DNA of 54,889 nucleotides. Origin: Candidatus Corynebacterium gallistercoris (GTDB lineage: Bacteria > Actinomycetota > Actinomycetes > Mycobacteriales > Mycobacteriaceae). The notes below the pieces were generated by a model. The model did not search any database. It was given only the letters and a program-made list of their open reading frames with translations, and was not told where the DNA came from. Of this stretch, positions 36,666 through 45,745 are shown one piece after another. The stretch covers positions 1 to 54,889 of the forward strand of contig DXFZ01000009.1 in NCBI GenBank assembly GCA_019114175.1, given 5' to 3'. Positions within the stretch are counted from its first letter, which is position 1. Each line of letters begins with the position of its first letter. Made by a program: the position numbers and the translations under genes.

Positions 36666-37315
36666 GTGACCACACCACAAGAAGAACCAGGAAAGCTGAA
36701 CGTGCAGGCTGCGGTGACCAGGTGCAACAAGGCAGAACTCGCCGTGGCCGTAATCTCCCAAAGACTTTGGGAGCTAGTGGATAGGCAGGCGAAGAAGCTC
36801 GCGGATCGGCTCGAAGGCGGACGTGCGGATGCAACACAGCCGGTGAACAGGATCCACGTGCACGTCTTCCGGCTGGAGCAAGCGCCGGGATTCATCCCTG
36901 ACGTCGGTGTGATCAGCCGGCAAAAGCAGACTAGATGGAGTACCACGTCGCAGATATAAAGCCAGTGCAGGCTCCCAGAGCACGCTGGGGATACGTACTC
37001 ACCAGTGCGCAGAACAGCTACGTGGCAGGCAGAGATGGTAGCTGCAGGTTCCCAGGGTGCGAGGTGCTCGCGACGATGCGAGGCAAAGACCACATTGTCC
37101 CCTATAGTCACAAAGTCCCCACCCGTGGCGGCCCCACAGACGTGTCCAACCTACAATCCCTATGCCGCACGCACCATAACCTCGAGACCAACGGAACCTG
37201 GCACGCCAGCACGGACGAGGGCTCCTGCACCATTTACTGGGTCGACCGCCACGGGGATGGATCGACGATAACGCTACATGCCTCTGACCAGCAGAAAAAC
37301 CTGAAAATCCGCTAA
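36666..37315 (+). pseudogene. HNH endonuclease (DUF222/13E12 type), decayed
   Basis: Two fragments in different frames together resemble the actinobacterial DUF222-HNH proteins. The first (GTG 36666 to 36959) has about 97 residues ending in RIHVHVFRLEQAPGFIPDVG, which corresponds to the end of DUF222 in a heavily shortened form. The second (36935 to 37315) carries an intact HNH module: RDGSCRFPGC, KDHIVPYSHKVPTRGGPT and LQSLCRTHHN. An in-frame TAG and a frameshift separate them near 36930. Intact relatives are about 400 residues or longer, so this is a remnant with an internal deletion. Translation of the HNH fragment alone cannot be excluded. Confidence 0.75.
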
Positions 37316-37431
37316 TTTGACGACACCAGACGAAATCACATCGAGCTCCGAGTCGAACAAATGCGAGTACGTATCCAACGTCATCTTCGCACTCACATGC
37401 CCCAGCTAACACTCTGCACCACCATCACGAC
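37274..37431 (-). pseudogene. Tyrosine integrase C-terminal remnant
   Basis: Read on the minus strand, this short stretch gives VVMVVQSV, a one-base frameshift, then LGHVSAKMTLDTYSHLFDSE. This is the C-terminus of a phage-type tyrosine recombinase, with the catalytic Tyr in LDTYSHLF. No ORF of useful length remains: a TAG immediately precedes the LGH segment and nothing recognisable lies upstream. It overlaps the tail of the HNH fragment on the other strand. It marks an old integration event between hisN and the prfB cluster. Confidence 0.75.
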
Positions 37432-37625
37432 CAGGCCACTCCAAAGCCCTAGGCGGCTTATCCCGCACCTGAGTGCAGCTCACCCGCCAAGCAGTACCAC
37501 TTAGCAGTGGAGTACTTTCTAATAGACGCCAGGGAGAGTCATCCTTGTCTTGTAGTAGAGACGATTTCCGCTCCGCGCACAAAGAGGATGAGCGGAGCGG
37601 TGATCCGTAGCTGCTCGGCCTGTCG

Positions 37626-38123
37626 TTATCTGACCCAGACGTTCGATACATCGATGCTATTCACATTTGCGGTGATGGTGCACGAGAATTCCTGGCGGAC
37701 TGGGGCGCCGAACCCATTGGGGAAGTCGACTTTCCCTTCCACCTCAACGATGTACTCTTTATGTATCCCGCTAATTTTTTCCGGGATATTCACTTCGGCG
37801 AATTCCACACCGCCGGGGTACTTTGCCCAGTCGGTGACCTTCTCCTTACAGATGTCTACACCCGCATCGATGTGCTCTGCCGCAGGCCATGCGGGGAGGA
37901 CAATTAACGCTAGGAATGCGGCTGTGGCTGCGACTAGCACTGTCAGGACGTAGACCCACCAACGCTTCCATAGTGGCTTGTGTGGTTTTGCAGAGTGCAG
38001 AGAAGGGGACGATTGAGACAGCGCAAGGGGAAGGGACGATTCTTGCACGTTTTGGTTGGGCGAGTAGGCCTGGGAAGGCTGATTCTGGTGGTTTCTGTCG
38101 AATCCTGGGTATGCGCTTGTCAT
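37626..38123 (-). CDS. Membrane-anchored extracytoplasmic protein, unknown
   Basis: I do not recognise this 165-residue protein. The first 50 residues are polar (Gln, Asn, Ser, Pro rich), then RWWVYVLTVLVAATAAFLALIVLPAW forms a single transmembrane helix at about residues 54-80. The remaining 85 residues would face outward and look like a small beta-rich domain with two Cys (VDICKEK, EFSCTIT) that may pair. The ATG at 38123 has AAGAAGGGA 4-9 nt upstream. It sits in the decayed island between hisN and the second phosphatase gene. Confidence 0.6.
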   Translation of the reverse strand: MTSAYPGFDRNHQNQPSQAYSPNQNVQESSLPLALSQSSPSLHSAKPHKPLWKRWWVYVLTVLVAATAAFLALIVLPAWPAAEHIDAGVDICKEKVTDWAKYPGGVEFAEVNIPEKISGIHKEYIVEVEGKVDFPNGFGAPVRQEFSCTITANVNSIDVSNVWVR

Positions 38124-38508
38124 GATGTCCCTTCTTTCAGGTCGATGTAGACCGTCAGGAGGTGGGGTGTCACTTCGAGGCTGCGGTAGTCATGCCGGTG
38201 CCACAGGGCGAGCACAGTCTTATTATACCACCCGGCCCTGCCCCGCCGGGTGGAAATCCGTTTCATGGACCGCGAATAACAGCCCGGCGGGCCGTTATCA
38301 TGGTGGGTGAGAGTTACGCTTAGGCAGACCTTAGTTTATTGAGGGCATTTGACGACGTGTGGGGGTATCATTCGAGGCTGAATTAGACTAAACTATTAAC
38401 TGTGCTACATGCTCTATCTTAGCCCATTGACCAGCATGAACCTCACCCCACCGATGCACATAAAAATATGTCCCACAGAGGAATTCTCCTAACCGCAAGG
38501 CACCGGGT
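38124..38508. other. Non-coding stretch with GC-rich inverted repeats
   Basis: These 385 nt hold no supported gene. CCCGCCGGG (about 38243) and CCCGGCGGG (about 38281) are complementary, and ATAACA-GCCC-GGC-GGGC-C-GTTAT around 38276-38299 forms a compact hairpin. The right half (38330-38460) is A/T-rich, unlike the rest of the window. No known riboswitch or phage attachment site was recognised. Confidence 0.45.
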
Positions 38509-39426
38509 TCAGCGAGCCCCAAGGAGGTCAACCACAGTAGCCACTGAGGAAGGGGACCCCGCCACCGACCACGTCACGCCAGCCGCATCCACGCGGATGG
38601 CGCGCCCACCCGCGCCCTCAACCAGGGCTCGGCCCGGCAGCCAGTCCCAGCTAGCCACAGATCGCTGCATCCAGCAGCCCAGCTCGCCGGCGGCAACCCC
38701 GCCTAAGTCGATGGAGGCGGACCCCAGCATCCGCACGGTGGCGAACTCCGCGGCCACGTTGCGCCACGCAGCAGCGATGGCGTCATCAGCGAAATCGGTG
38801 GGGTGCAAGTAGCCGCCCAAACAAGTATCCGCCGCGGCCACATCTGCCACGCGGACAGGCTTGCCATCGCGGGTAGTAGGGATGGACGGCCCGCCGAACC
38901 AGGTGTACCCCATGGCGGGTCGGTGAACGGCGCCGAACAGCAGCTCATCAGGTGCTTCCGGGTCGCCCTCCACCAGCGCCAATGCTGAGCACCAGTAGTC
39001 GGACCCGGTGGTGAAGTTATACGTGCCGTCCACTGGATCAATCACCCATGTCCGCCCGCTGGTGCCCGGCTTCGCCGTGCCCTCTTCACCCACCAGACCA
39101 TCATCCGGCCGGATTATGTCCAAGGCATCCGCGATAAACTTCTCCGCCGCCCGATCCGCAGCAGTCACCACGTCACTGACCGAAGTTTTTGTCTCCGTAA
39201 CAAGCCCCGACTCCCGCATGCGCCACGCCAGACGGCCCGCGTTGTACACCAACGCCTGAGCCAGGTGCTCGTCTGTGTCATCCACGTGCGCCACGATAAA
39301 CGTCTTGATGATCGCGTTGAGCATGTCCTCCGGGATGGGCGAGCTGCCCTGGCTGCCCTGCGCCCCCTTCGCGCCCTGGCTGTCTTGCTGCGGTTGTTGA
39401 TCTTTAGCGGAATCCATACCTACCAT
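38509..39426 (-). CDS. Inositol monophosphatase family protein
   Basis: This 305-residue protein is a third inositol-phosphatase-superfamily member in the window. It has a low-complexity N-terminus (Gln, Ser, Gly rich), the metal motifs [40 protein letters not shown] and the final [17 protein letters not shown]. It is divergent from prfB, the arrangement also found in C. glutamicum. The substrate (inositol phosphate or another small phosphate ester) is not certain. The start may be ATG 39426, after AGGGTG, or ATG 39417. Confidence 0.86.
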   Translation of the reverse strand: MVGMDSAKDQQPQQDSQGAKGAQGSQGSSPIPEDMLNAIIKTFIVAHVDDTDEHLAQALVYNAGRLAWRMRESGLVTETKTSVSDVVTAADRAAEKFIADALDIIRPDDGLVGEEGTAKPGTSGRTWVIDPVDGTYNFTTGSDYWCSALALVEGDPEAPDELLFGAVHRPAMGYTWFGGPSIPTTRDGKPVRVADVAAADTCLGGYLHPTDFADDAIAAAWRNVAAEFATVRMLGSASIDLGGVAAGELGCWMQRSVASWDWLPGRALVEGAGGRAIRVDAAGVTWSVAGSPSSVATVVDLLGAR

Positions 39427-39442
39427 TGTGCACCCTGGCAGG

Positions 39443-39448
39443 TAGACT
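39443..39448 (+). promoter_or_regulatory. -10 box of prfB (leaderless start)
   Basis: TAGACT ends 8 nt before the prfB ATG, so transcription should start at or next to the start codon. No ribosome-binding site is present. The same hexamer at the same spacing precedes ftsE. Confidence 0.5.
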
Positions 39449-39456
39449 TGCGCATT

Positions 39457-40587
39457 ATGCAACCGGATGTTTCTGCTGAACTGAAAGACTTGAGTGGCAC
39501 CCTGAGCACCATTGAAAAGGTGCTGGACCTCGATGACCTGTCCGACCGTGCCCGTGAGCTCGAAGACCAGGCTGCAGACCCGTCCCTGTGGGATGACCCG
39601 GACCATGCCCAGCAAGTCACCAGCGAGCTTTCCCGCGTGCAGGCGAAGCTCAAGAAGGTCCGCAGCCTCCGCCAGCGCCTCGATGACATCCCAGTGATGT
39701 ATGACATGGCGGAGGAAGAGGCCGGCGAAGACCCAGAAGCCGCAGCCGAAGCCACCGCCATGGCCGATGAGGAGCGCCAAGAGCTCCGCAAGGAAATCGA
39801 ATCCCTGGAGGTCACCACCATGCTCTCCGGGGAGTATGACCAGCGCGAGGCCGTGGTGAACATCCGCTCCGCCGCCGGTGGCGTGGACGCTGCGGACTGG
39901 GCGGAGATGCTTATGCGCATGTACATCCGCTGGGCGGAAAAGCGCGGCCAGAAGGTGGAGGTGTATGACATCTCCTACGCGGAAGAAGCCGGCATCAAAT
40001 CGGCGACCTTCGTGGTCCACGGCGACTACATGTACGGCGAGCTTTCCGTGGAGCAGGGCACCCACCGCCTGGTCCGCATCAGCCCCTTCGATAACCAAAA
40101 CCGCCGCCAGACAAGCTTTGCGGAGGTGGAGGTGCTGCCCGTGGTGGAGCAGACAGACCACATTGATGTGGATGAGAACGAGGTACGCGTGGACGTCTAC
40201 CGCTCCTCCGGTCCCGGCGGCCAGTCCGTGAACACCACCGACTCCGCCGTGCGCCTGACGCACATCCCCACCGGCATCGTTGTGACCTGCCAGAATGAGA
40301 AGTCCCAGATCCAGAACAAGGCCTCTGCCATGCGCGTGCTCCAGGCGAAGCTGCTGGAGCGCAAGCGCCAGGAGGAGCGGGCGGAGCTGGACGCGTTGAA
40401 GGGCGATGGCTCCAATTCCTGGGGCAACCAGATGCGTTCCTACGTGTTGCACCCCTACCAGATGGTGAAGGATCTGCGGACGAACTTCGAGGTCAATGAC
40501 CCCTCTAGGGTGCTCGATGGTGAGCTGGACGGGTTCTTGGAAGCCGGAATCCGCTGGCGCATGGCGCAAAACCAGGAAGCTGTGTAA
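39457..40587 (+). CDS. prfB: Peptide chain release factor 2
   Basis: This 376-residue class I release factor ends translation at UGA and UAA. The stop-recognition SPF tripeptide is in [16 protein letters not shown], and the peptidyl-hydrolysis GGQ motif is in [21 protein letters not shown]. The frame is continuous: the programmed UGA frameshift found in many prfB genes is absent, as in other actinobacteria. ATG 39457 fits the family start (MQPDVSAEL). The mRNA is probably leaderless. ftsE-ftsX-smpB, which often follow prfB in corynebacteria, lie about 7 kb further on here, with rtcB, putA and abgT in between. Confidence 0.95.
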   Translation: MQPDVSAELKDLSGTLSTIEKVLDLDDLSDRARELEDQAADPSLWDDPDHAQQVTSELSRVQAKLKKVRSLRQRLDDIPVMYDMAEEEAGEDPEAAAEATAMADEERQELRKEIESLEVTTMLSGEYDQREAVVNIRSAAGGVDAADWAEMLMRMYIRWAEKRGQKVEVYDISYAEEAGIKSATFVVHGDYMYGELSVEQGTHRLVRISPFDNQNRRQTSFAEVEVLPVVEQTDHIDVDENEVRVDVYRSSGPGGQSVNTTDSAVRLTHIPTGIVVTCQNEKSQIQNKASAMRVLQAKLLERKRQEERAELDALKGDGSNSWGNQMRSYVLHPYQMVKDLRTNFEVNDPSRVLDGELDGFLEAGIRWRMAQNQEAV

Positions 40588-40634
40588 GATGCGCAACTAG
40601 CCGTAATAAATCAACGCGAAAGAAGGGACGCGCC

Positions 40635-40697
40635 ATGTTTGCTCTGCAACAGCTGGAACAAGAGCATGAGCGTTTTGCCCTGCGTTGTTGCGGCTGA
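40635..40697 (+). CDS. Candidate 20-codon leader peptide with Cys-Cys
   Basis: A short ORF, MFALQQLEQEHERFALRCCG, starts at an ATG with AGAAGGGA about 7 nt upstream and ends in TGA. Tandem Cys codons (40686-40691) lie just before the stop. An intrinsic terminator begins 21 nt later and rtcB follows. TAAGAT at 40585-40590 could be a -10 for a separate transcript. The layout is that of a transcription attenuator sensing Cys-tRNA charging, as described for poly-Cys leader ORFs in mycobacteria, though those are leaderless. No antiterminator structure was found by eye, so regulation is inference. Confidence 0.45.
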   Translation: MFALQQLEQEHERFALRCCG

Positions 40698-40717
40698 CTT
40701 TTACACATTTTTCGTTG

Positions 40718-40752
40718 AAGTGGGTGAGCAGCGCGCGCACCCACTTTTTTTT
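40718..40752 (+). terminator. Intrinsic terminator between prfB/leader ORF and rtcB
   Basis: A 9-bp stem AAGTGGGTG/CACCCACTT with a GC-rich 11-nt loop runs into eight T (40745-40752). It is the strongest terminator in the window. Its T-run is at the same time the A-tract of a dispersed repeat on the other strand. Confidence 0.85.
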
Positions 40753-40767
40753 GGTAGCGACGGCACC
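40745..40767 (-). repeat. Dispersed GGTGSCGTCGC/A-tract repeat, copy 11
   Basis: On the minus strand this reads GGTGCCGTCGC, TACC and eight A. It is intergenic, before rtcB, and shares its A-tract with the T-run of the terminator. Confidence 0.75.
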
Positions 40768-40867
40768 CTGCCACTCAACCGCAACCAGCATCAGATGGGT
40801 TCGTGATCTGCTGCTTGCCTGCCTCCATGACCTTGGGGAAATCCCAAGAGAAAGGGGTTGATGCACG

Positions 40868-42028
40868 GTGAGTAAGAACCTGATCAACTTCGCCTCCATG
40901 GTGGAGGATTCCACCATGGAGCAGGCTAAGCAGATAGCAGAGCTGCCCTTCGTCTTCCCGCATGTGGCCTTGATGCCGGATGCACACTTCGGCAAGGGCT
41001 CCTCCGTGGGGACGGTCTTCGGCACGGACAGGGCTGTGATCCCCGCGGCGGTGGGCGTGGATATTGGCTGCGGCATGATTGGCGTGCGCACTCAGTTCGC
41101 GTGGTCTGACCTGCAGGATAAGGACCTGACCGGCCTGCGTTCTGCGATTGAGGCCGCCATCCCACTCTCGCCCGGAAACTACAATTCCTGGGCGCTTGAT
41201 CCGCGCACGGAGGCCCGTACCCGGGAGCTGGCGCAGCTGGCTGAGGATACGGGCGTGAACCTGAGCCACTCGAAGAATTGGCGCCAGCAGCTGGGTAGCT
41301 TGGGTGGCGGCAACCACTTCATTGAGCTGTGCGTTGATGAGCAGGACCGGGTGTGGATGTTCCTCCACTCCGGCTCCCGCGGCGTGGGCAACAAGATTGC
41401 CCAGAAGCACATCAAGGCAGCTCAGAAGGTGTGCAAGCGCTACTGGATCCAGCTGGCTGACCCAGACCTGGCCTACCTGGTGGAGGGCACAGATGAGTTC
41501 AAGGACTATATCACCGACCTGCACTGGGCGCAGCGCTTCGCCTTTCTCAACAGGGAGGAGATGATGGACCGCTTCGCCGATTGCCTCGGCGACTGGGCAG
41601 GCCAGCCGGTGGTGGAGGAGGAGCGGATCAACTGCCACCACAACTACACGGTGAAGGAGCGCCACTACGGCCGCAACGTGTGGCTGACCCGCAAGGGTGC
41701 CGTGAGCGCTGAGGAGGGACAGCTTGCGCTGATTCCCGGGTCCATGGGCACCGCCAGCTACGTGGTGGCGGGCAAGGGCTACCCGCCGGGGCTGAAGTCC
41801 GCCCCGCACGGGGCGGGCCGGGTGATGTCCCGCACACAGGCGAAGAAGCGCTTCACGGAGGCGGACTTGGCCAGCCGTATGGAGGGCATTGTCTACCGTC
41901 CCGGTGCGGAGTTCGTGGATGAGATCCCGGACGCGTATAAGGACATTGACCAGGTCATCGCAGACGCGAAGGACCTGGTCAGCGTGAAGCACACGCTGCG
42001 CCAGGTCCTCAACGTCAAGGGCACCTAG
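40868..42028 (+). CDS. rtcB: RtcB-family RNA ligase
   Basis: This 386-residue protein belongs to the RtcB family, which joins 2',3'-cyclic phosphate or 3'-phosphate RNA ends to 5'-OH ends using GTP and Mn2+. Key motifs are present: MPDAHFGKGSSVGTV, VGVDIGCGMIGV with the metal-binding Cys, LGGGNHFIEL, HSGSRGVGN, INCHHNYT and the guanylate-accepting His region PHGAGRVMSR. The length is near the shorter bacterial RtcB type. The start is GTG 40868 with AAAGGGG rather far upstream (13 nt). It stands alone, without rtcA or the RtcR regulator; the only regulatory hint is the leader ORF and terminator before it. Confidence 0.9.
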   Translation: MSKNLINFASMVEDSTMEQAKQIAELPFVFPHVALMPDAHFGKGSSVGTVFGTDRAVIPAAVGVDIGCGMIGVRTQFAWSDLQDKDLTGLRSAIEAAIPLSPGNYNSWALDPRTEARTRELAQLAEDTGVNLSHSKNWRQQLGSLGGGNHFIELCVDEQDRVWMFLHSGSRGVGNKIAQKHIKAAQKVCKRYWIQLADPDLAYLVEGTDEFKDYITDLHWAQRFAFLNREEMMDRFADCLGDWAGQPVVEEERINCHHNYTVKERHYGRNVWLTRKGAVSAEEGQLALIPGSMGTASYVVAGKGYPPGLKSAPHGAGRVMSRTQAKKRFTEADLASRMEGIVYRPGAEFVDEIPDAYKDIDQVIADAKDLVSVKHTLRQVLNVKGT

Positions 42029-42057
42029 TACCGGTGCCTACAGGTACCTACGGCTAC

Positions 42058-45000
42058 CTACGGGGTGAGCCCGTGGATGTAGCCGAAGCGGTGCTCGGTG
42101 GTGGACACGGCCTGCTCCAGCAGTAGCGGGAGCAGCTCGCGGCGGCCATCCGGCAGCACGTCCTGGTCCAGGATGACGGACCCGGACTTCGCTGCGGCCT
42201 CGTAGAACTCGTCCGGTACGGTGCCGAGGCAGCGCACGCGGGCGGATTCTGCGGTCTCAATTTCTTCGGCGAAGTCCCGGTCGCTGGACTTGCGCATCTG
42301 CTCGCCCAGTTCGCCCCATTCTGCAGCGATTTCTGGGGTGGCGGACACATCCAGCTCAGTGCCGGTGGCGGCGGAGGCCAGCTTCAGGCGCAGCAGGTCA
42401 CGCGGGTTGGTGCCAGCGTTGACACGCACGCGCAGCGGCTCCAGCAGCGGCTTGTAGCGGAACACGTTGGACTCGACCACGAGGGCGGTCTTGTCATGCT
42501 CCACGCCGAACTCGGTGCTCATGGCGTACGCATCGGACTCGGCGGCACGTCGCAGCCAGATGTGGTCTTCCTTCTCCAGCACGGGGGAGCCCAGGCCGCG
42601 GATCTCGCGCAGCAGCTGCGTGATGTGGGTGGGCAGGGTGCCGGAGGCCAGCTCGGAGATGTCACCCTCGGTCCAGCGTCCCTGCTGGGCCACGTAGTTC
42701 GGGCCGCCAGCCTTGGCGCCGTTGCCGATGGAGGAGTTCTTCCAACCGCCGAAGGACTGACGCTGCACGATGGCGCCGGTGATGCCGCGCTCCACGTACG
42801 CGTTGCCAACCTCCACGCGCTCGCGCCAGTAGGCGGTCTCTTCTACGTCGATGGTGTGGATACCGCCGGTCAGGCCGAAGCCGGTGGAGTTCTGCCATTC
42901 GATGGCCTCATCGAGGGTCTCGGCGTGCATGATGCCGGCGACGGGGCCGAAGCACTCGTGGGTGTGGAACCAGGAGCCGGGCTGCACGTTGTCGCGCAGG
43001 CCGGGGCTCCACAGGGTGCCTTCCTCGTTGAGCTTCTCCGGCTTCACCAGCCACTTCTCGCCCTTCTCCAGGGTCGTCAGGCCGCGCATGAGCTTCTCGC
43101 CCGGCTCTTCGATGACGCCGTTCATCCAGGTGGAGATGTCAGAGCCGGGGCCGACCTTGATGGAGCGCACGGCGTCCACCAGCTGGTTGATGAAGCGCTT
43201 GGACTTGCCCATGGAACCCACGGTGATGATCAGGGAAGCGGCGGAGCACTTCTGACCGGCGTGGCCGTAGGCGGACTTGTAGATGTCTGCCACGGCCAGG
43301 TCTGGATCGGCGGACGGGGTCACGATGATGGCGTTCTTGCCGGAAGTCTCGGCGTTGATGACCATCTTGGGCTTCCAGCCGCGGAACAGCTTGGCGGTCT
43401 CGGAGGCACCGGTCAGGATGACGGACTCCACGTCCGGGTGGCTGACCAGGTGCTTACCGGCATCTGCTTCGTCGGCGTTGACCAGCTGCACCATGTCCTC
43501 GGTGATGCCGGCCTCGCGCAGGATGTCCATGAACACCTCGGCGATGCGCAGCACCTGCGGGGCGGGCTTGATGATCGCGCAAGAGCCAGCGGCCAGGGCT
43601 GCGAAGATGCCGCCCAGCGGGATGGCGATGGGGAAGTTCCACGGCGGGGTGATGACCACGGACTTGTACGGCGTGAACACGGAGCCACGCACGTGGTCCA
43701 GCTGGCGGGCGGACTCCGCGTAGTAGCGGGCGAAGTCGATGGCCTCGGAGACCTCGGGGTCGGTCTCGGCGATGGTCTTGCCTGCCTCGAACACAGCCGC
43801 GGAGATCAGCTTGGAACGGTTGTTGGCCAGGGCGTCGGCGGCGCGGTCCAGCACCTCGGCGCGGTCCCAGCCGGACTTGGCGGACCACTCGGCGGAGGCC
43901 TCCAGGCAGCGTGCCACGGCCTTGTCCACGGTGTCGGTGTCCGTCACCAGCGGGCTGACCGGCTTGCCGGGGTCAGATTCCGGAGCCAGGATCTTGCGTG
44001 CCCATTCGCGGTTGGCGGGCAGCACGGGATCCGTGTCTGGCTCGTTGACGAAGTTGCCGGGCAGGCCTTCGGACTGGCAGCCGGCCTTGGTGGCTTCTTC
44101 CTCCAGGCGGTTCTGGGTGCGGCGCGGTCCGGCGAAGGTCTCCCAGCGGTCGCGCACGGAGTTGCGGAAGCGCAGCTCCTGGCTCTCCATGGGGGTCATG
44201 CCGGAGAGGTCATCGTCGTCATCTTCTGGGGTGAACAGGGCGTAGAGGAAGTTCTGGCGCGCGCCGTTTTCCTCCAGGCGGCGCACCAGGTAGCTGATGG
44301 CCACGTCGAAGTCTTCCTTCTTCACCACAGGGGTGTAGAGGATCAGTCCGCCAACAACGTCCTTGACTGCCTTGGCCTGGCCGGGAGCCATGCCCTGCAG
44401 CATTTCCACGTCCAGCTGCTCTTCCACGTTGCGTGCAACGGAGAGCTCGTGGGCCAGTGCCACGTGGTAGAGGTTGTGGCTGGCCACGCCCACGCGGATG
44501 GCATCCGCGTTTTCTTCGCGCAGGATCCAGTCCAGCAGGCGAACGTAGTTGGCATCCACCTCGGCCTTGGTGAGGTAGGTGGCCTGTGGCCAGTCGTGGA
44601 CCTCGGAGTCCACACGCTCCATGGAGAGGTTTGCGCCCTTCACCAGGCGCACCTTGATCTTGGCACCACCCTTGGCGCGGCGCTGCTTGGCGAACTCGGT
44701 GAGCTTCACCATCGCGTCGAAGCTGTCCGGCAGGTAGGCCTGCAGAACGATGCCGACCTCGAGGTCGCGGAACTCCTCTTCATCCATGAGTTCCATGAAC
44801 AGCTGGATGGTCAGGTCCAGGTCCTTGTACTCCTCCATGTCCATGTTGATGAAGGGGTGCGGGTCGCGCTTGACGGCCTGGCGGTACAGCGGGCGCAGGC
44901 GCTCCTTGAGGCGCTCCTTGGAGCCCTCGATGTCCCAGTGGTTGAGCTGGCTGACCACGGAGCTGGCCTTCACGGAGACGTAGTCCACGCGCGGGTTCTT

Positions 45001-45534
45001 CAGCAGGTTGACGATGTCATCGAGGCGGCGCTGCGCCTCTGCCTCGCCCAGCACGGCCTCGCCCAGCAGGTTGAGGTTCAGGCGGAAGCCCTCCTCTGCG
45101 GCGTCGTCCAGCAGGTTGTCGAGCGCCTTGGATTCGGCGTCGAGAACGAGGTGACCCACGGTGCTGCGCAGGTAGTTGCGCGCGATGGGCATGACCACGT
45201 TGGGCAGCAGTGGTGCTGCGATGGATCCGGCGGTGACCAGCACGGTGTCCAGAAAGCTCATGAATCCTGGCACGGGTGCGGTGCGCTTGATGGGGTGGGC
45301 GATCTTCATGAATTCGCGGGCCGCCACCTTGTTGTCTTCGGGGCGGGCCACGCGGTCAACGAAGGCGAAGGTGAATTCCACGCCGTCCGGATCGTGCACC
45401 ATGTCTGCAAGTTGCTTGGTGGACTTGGAGGTTTCCTCCACTTCCAGCCATTGTTCTGCCCGGTGGATGGCCTTGGTTACGGCTGCTTCCACATCGTCGC
45501 TGTTGGGCAATGGGGTATGGGCTTGGTTGCTCAT
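42058..45534 (-). CDS. putA: Bifunctional proline dehydrogenase / P5C dehydrogenase
   Basis: This 1158-residue PutA oxidises proline to glutamate in two steps. The FAD-dependent proline dehydrogenase barrel covers about residues 100-480 (YVSVKASSVVSQLNHWD, KVRLVKGANLSMERV, GVASHNLYHVA). The NAD+-dependent glutamate-semialdehyde dehydrogenase follows (VVITPPWNFPIAIPLGG, catalytic Cys in GHAGQKCSAASLI, HECFGPVAGIM). A C-terminal extension of about 170 residues follows. There is no N-terminal DNA-binding ribbon-helix-helix, so it is not an autoregulator. A dispersed repeat lies just upstream of the start, which is ATG 45534. It is a single gene. Confidence 0.95.
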   Translation of the reverse strand: MSNQAHTPLPNSDDVEAAVTKAIHRAEQWLEVEETSKSTKQLADMVHDPDGVEFTFAFVDRVARPEDNKVAAREFMKIAHPIKRTAPVPGFMSFLDTVLVTAGSIAAPLLPNVVMPIARNYLRSTVGHLVLDAESKALDNLLDDAAEEGFRLNLNLLGEAVLGEAEAQRRLDDIVNLLKNPRVDYVSVKASSVVSQLNHWDIEGSKERLKERLRPLYRQAVKRDPHPFINMDMEEYKDLDLTIQLFMELMDEEEFRDLEVGIVLQAYLPDSFDAMVKLTEFAKQRRAKGGAKIKVRLVKGANLSMERVDSEVHDWPQATYLTKAEVDANYVRLLDWILREENADAIRVGVASHNLYHVALAHELSVARNVEEQLDVEMLQGMAPGQAKAVKDVVGGLILYTPVVKKEDFDVAISYLVRRLEENGARQNFLYALFTPEDDDDDLSGMTPMESQELRFRNSVRDRWETFAGPRRTQNRLEEEATKAGCQSEGLPGNFVNEPDTDPVLPANREWARKILAPESDPGKPVSPLVTDTDTVDKAVARCLEASAEWSAKSGWDRAEVLDRAADALANNRSKLISAAVFEAGKTIAETDPEVSEAIDFARYYAESARQLDHVRGSVFTPYKSVVITPPWNFPIAIPLGGIFAALAAGSCAIIKPAPQVLRIAEVFMDILREAGITEDMVQLVNADEADAGKHLVSHPDVESVILTGASETAKLFRGWKPKMVINAETSGKNAIIVTPSADPDLAVADIYKSAYGHAGQKCSAASLIITVGSMGKSKRFINQLVDAVRSIKVGPGSDISTWMNGVIEEPGEKLMRGLTTLEKGEKWLVKPEKLNEEGTLWSPGLRDNVQPGSWFHTHECFGPVAGIMHAETLDEAIEWQNSTGFGLTGGIHTIDVEETAYWRERVEVGNAYVERGITGAIVQRQSFGGWKNSSIGNGAKAGGPNYVAQQGRWTEGDISELASGTLPTHITQLLREIRGLGSPVLEKEDHIWLRRAAESDAYAMSTEFGVEHDKTALVVESNVFRYKPLLEPLRVRVNAGTNPRDLLRLKLASAATGTELDVSATPEIAAEWGELGEQMRKSSDRDFAEEIETAESARVRCLGTVPDEFYEAAAKSGSVILDQDVLPDGRRELLPLLLEQAVSTTEHRFGYIHGLTP

Positions 45535-45550
45535 TGACGCTCTTTCTCTA

Positions 45551-45569
45551 TTTTTATTGCGACGCCACC
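45551..45569 (-). repeat. Dispersed GGTGSCGTCGC/A-tract repeat, copy 12
   Basis: On the minus strand this reads GGTGGCGTCGC, AAT and AAAAATA. It lies 17 nt upstream of the putA start. No further copy is seen from here to the end of the window. Confidence 0.7.
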
Positions 45570-45685
45570 CTCACGCGTTGGGTGCCGTTACGGGATTATA
45601 GGGGTTGGGTAAGAGCTAGTTGACGGGAGGGCGGTCGCCACGGTGGCGCACGCAGAGCTGCACCAATGCAGGGAACCTTTCTGGG

Positions 45686-45724
45686 TAAAAAATAACGGTC
45701 TACGTACCAGCGTACGCAGACCGT
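45686..45724 (-). terminator. Intrinsic terminator of abgT
   Basis: Read on the minus strand, a 13-bp stem with one mismatch (ACGGTCTGCGTAC/GTACGTAGACCGT, 4-nt loop) is followed by TATTTTTTA. It lies 22 nt past the abgT stop. Confidence 0.82.
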
Positions 45725-45745
45725 GGCCCAATGAAAAGATGGGGG

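Noticed and set aside
37406..37651. An 81-codon frame on the minus strand ending in WPGRDGGAEC.
   Set aside because: It overlaps the frameshifted integrase remnant and the end of the membrane protein gene, has no homology I can see, and is better explained as decayed sequence.
38316..38335. TTAGGCAGACCTTAG as a DtxR iron-regulator site.
   Set aside because: The half sites TTAGG and CCTTA are 4 bp apart, whereas the DtxR operator needs 9 bp between them.
39427..40596. The frame of the inositol-phosphatase-like gene runs on upstream to 40596, giving 695 codons.
   Set aside because: This extension is antisense to prfB and has the composition of a shadow frame. The phosphatase starts at 39426 or 39417.
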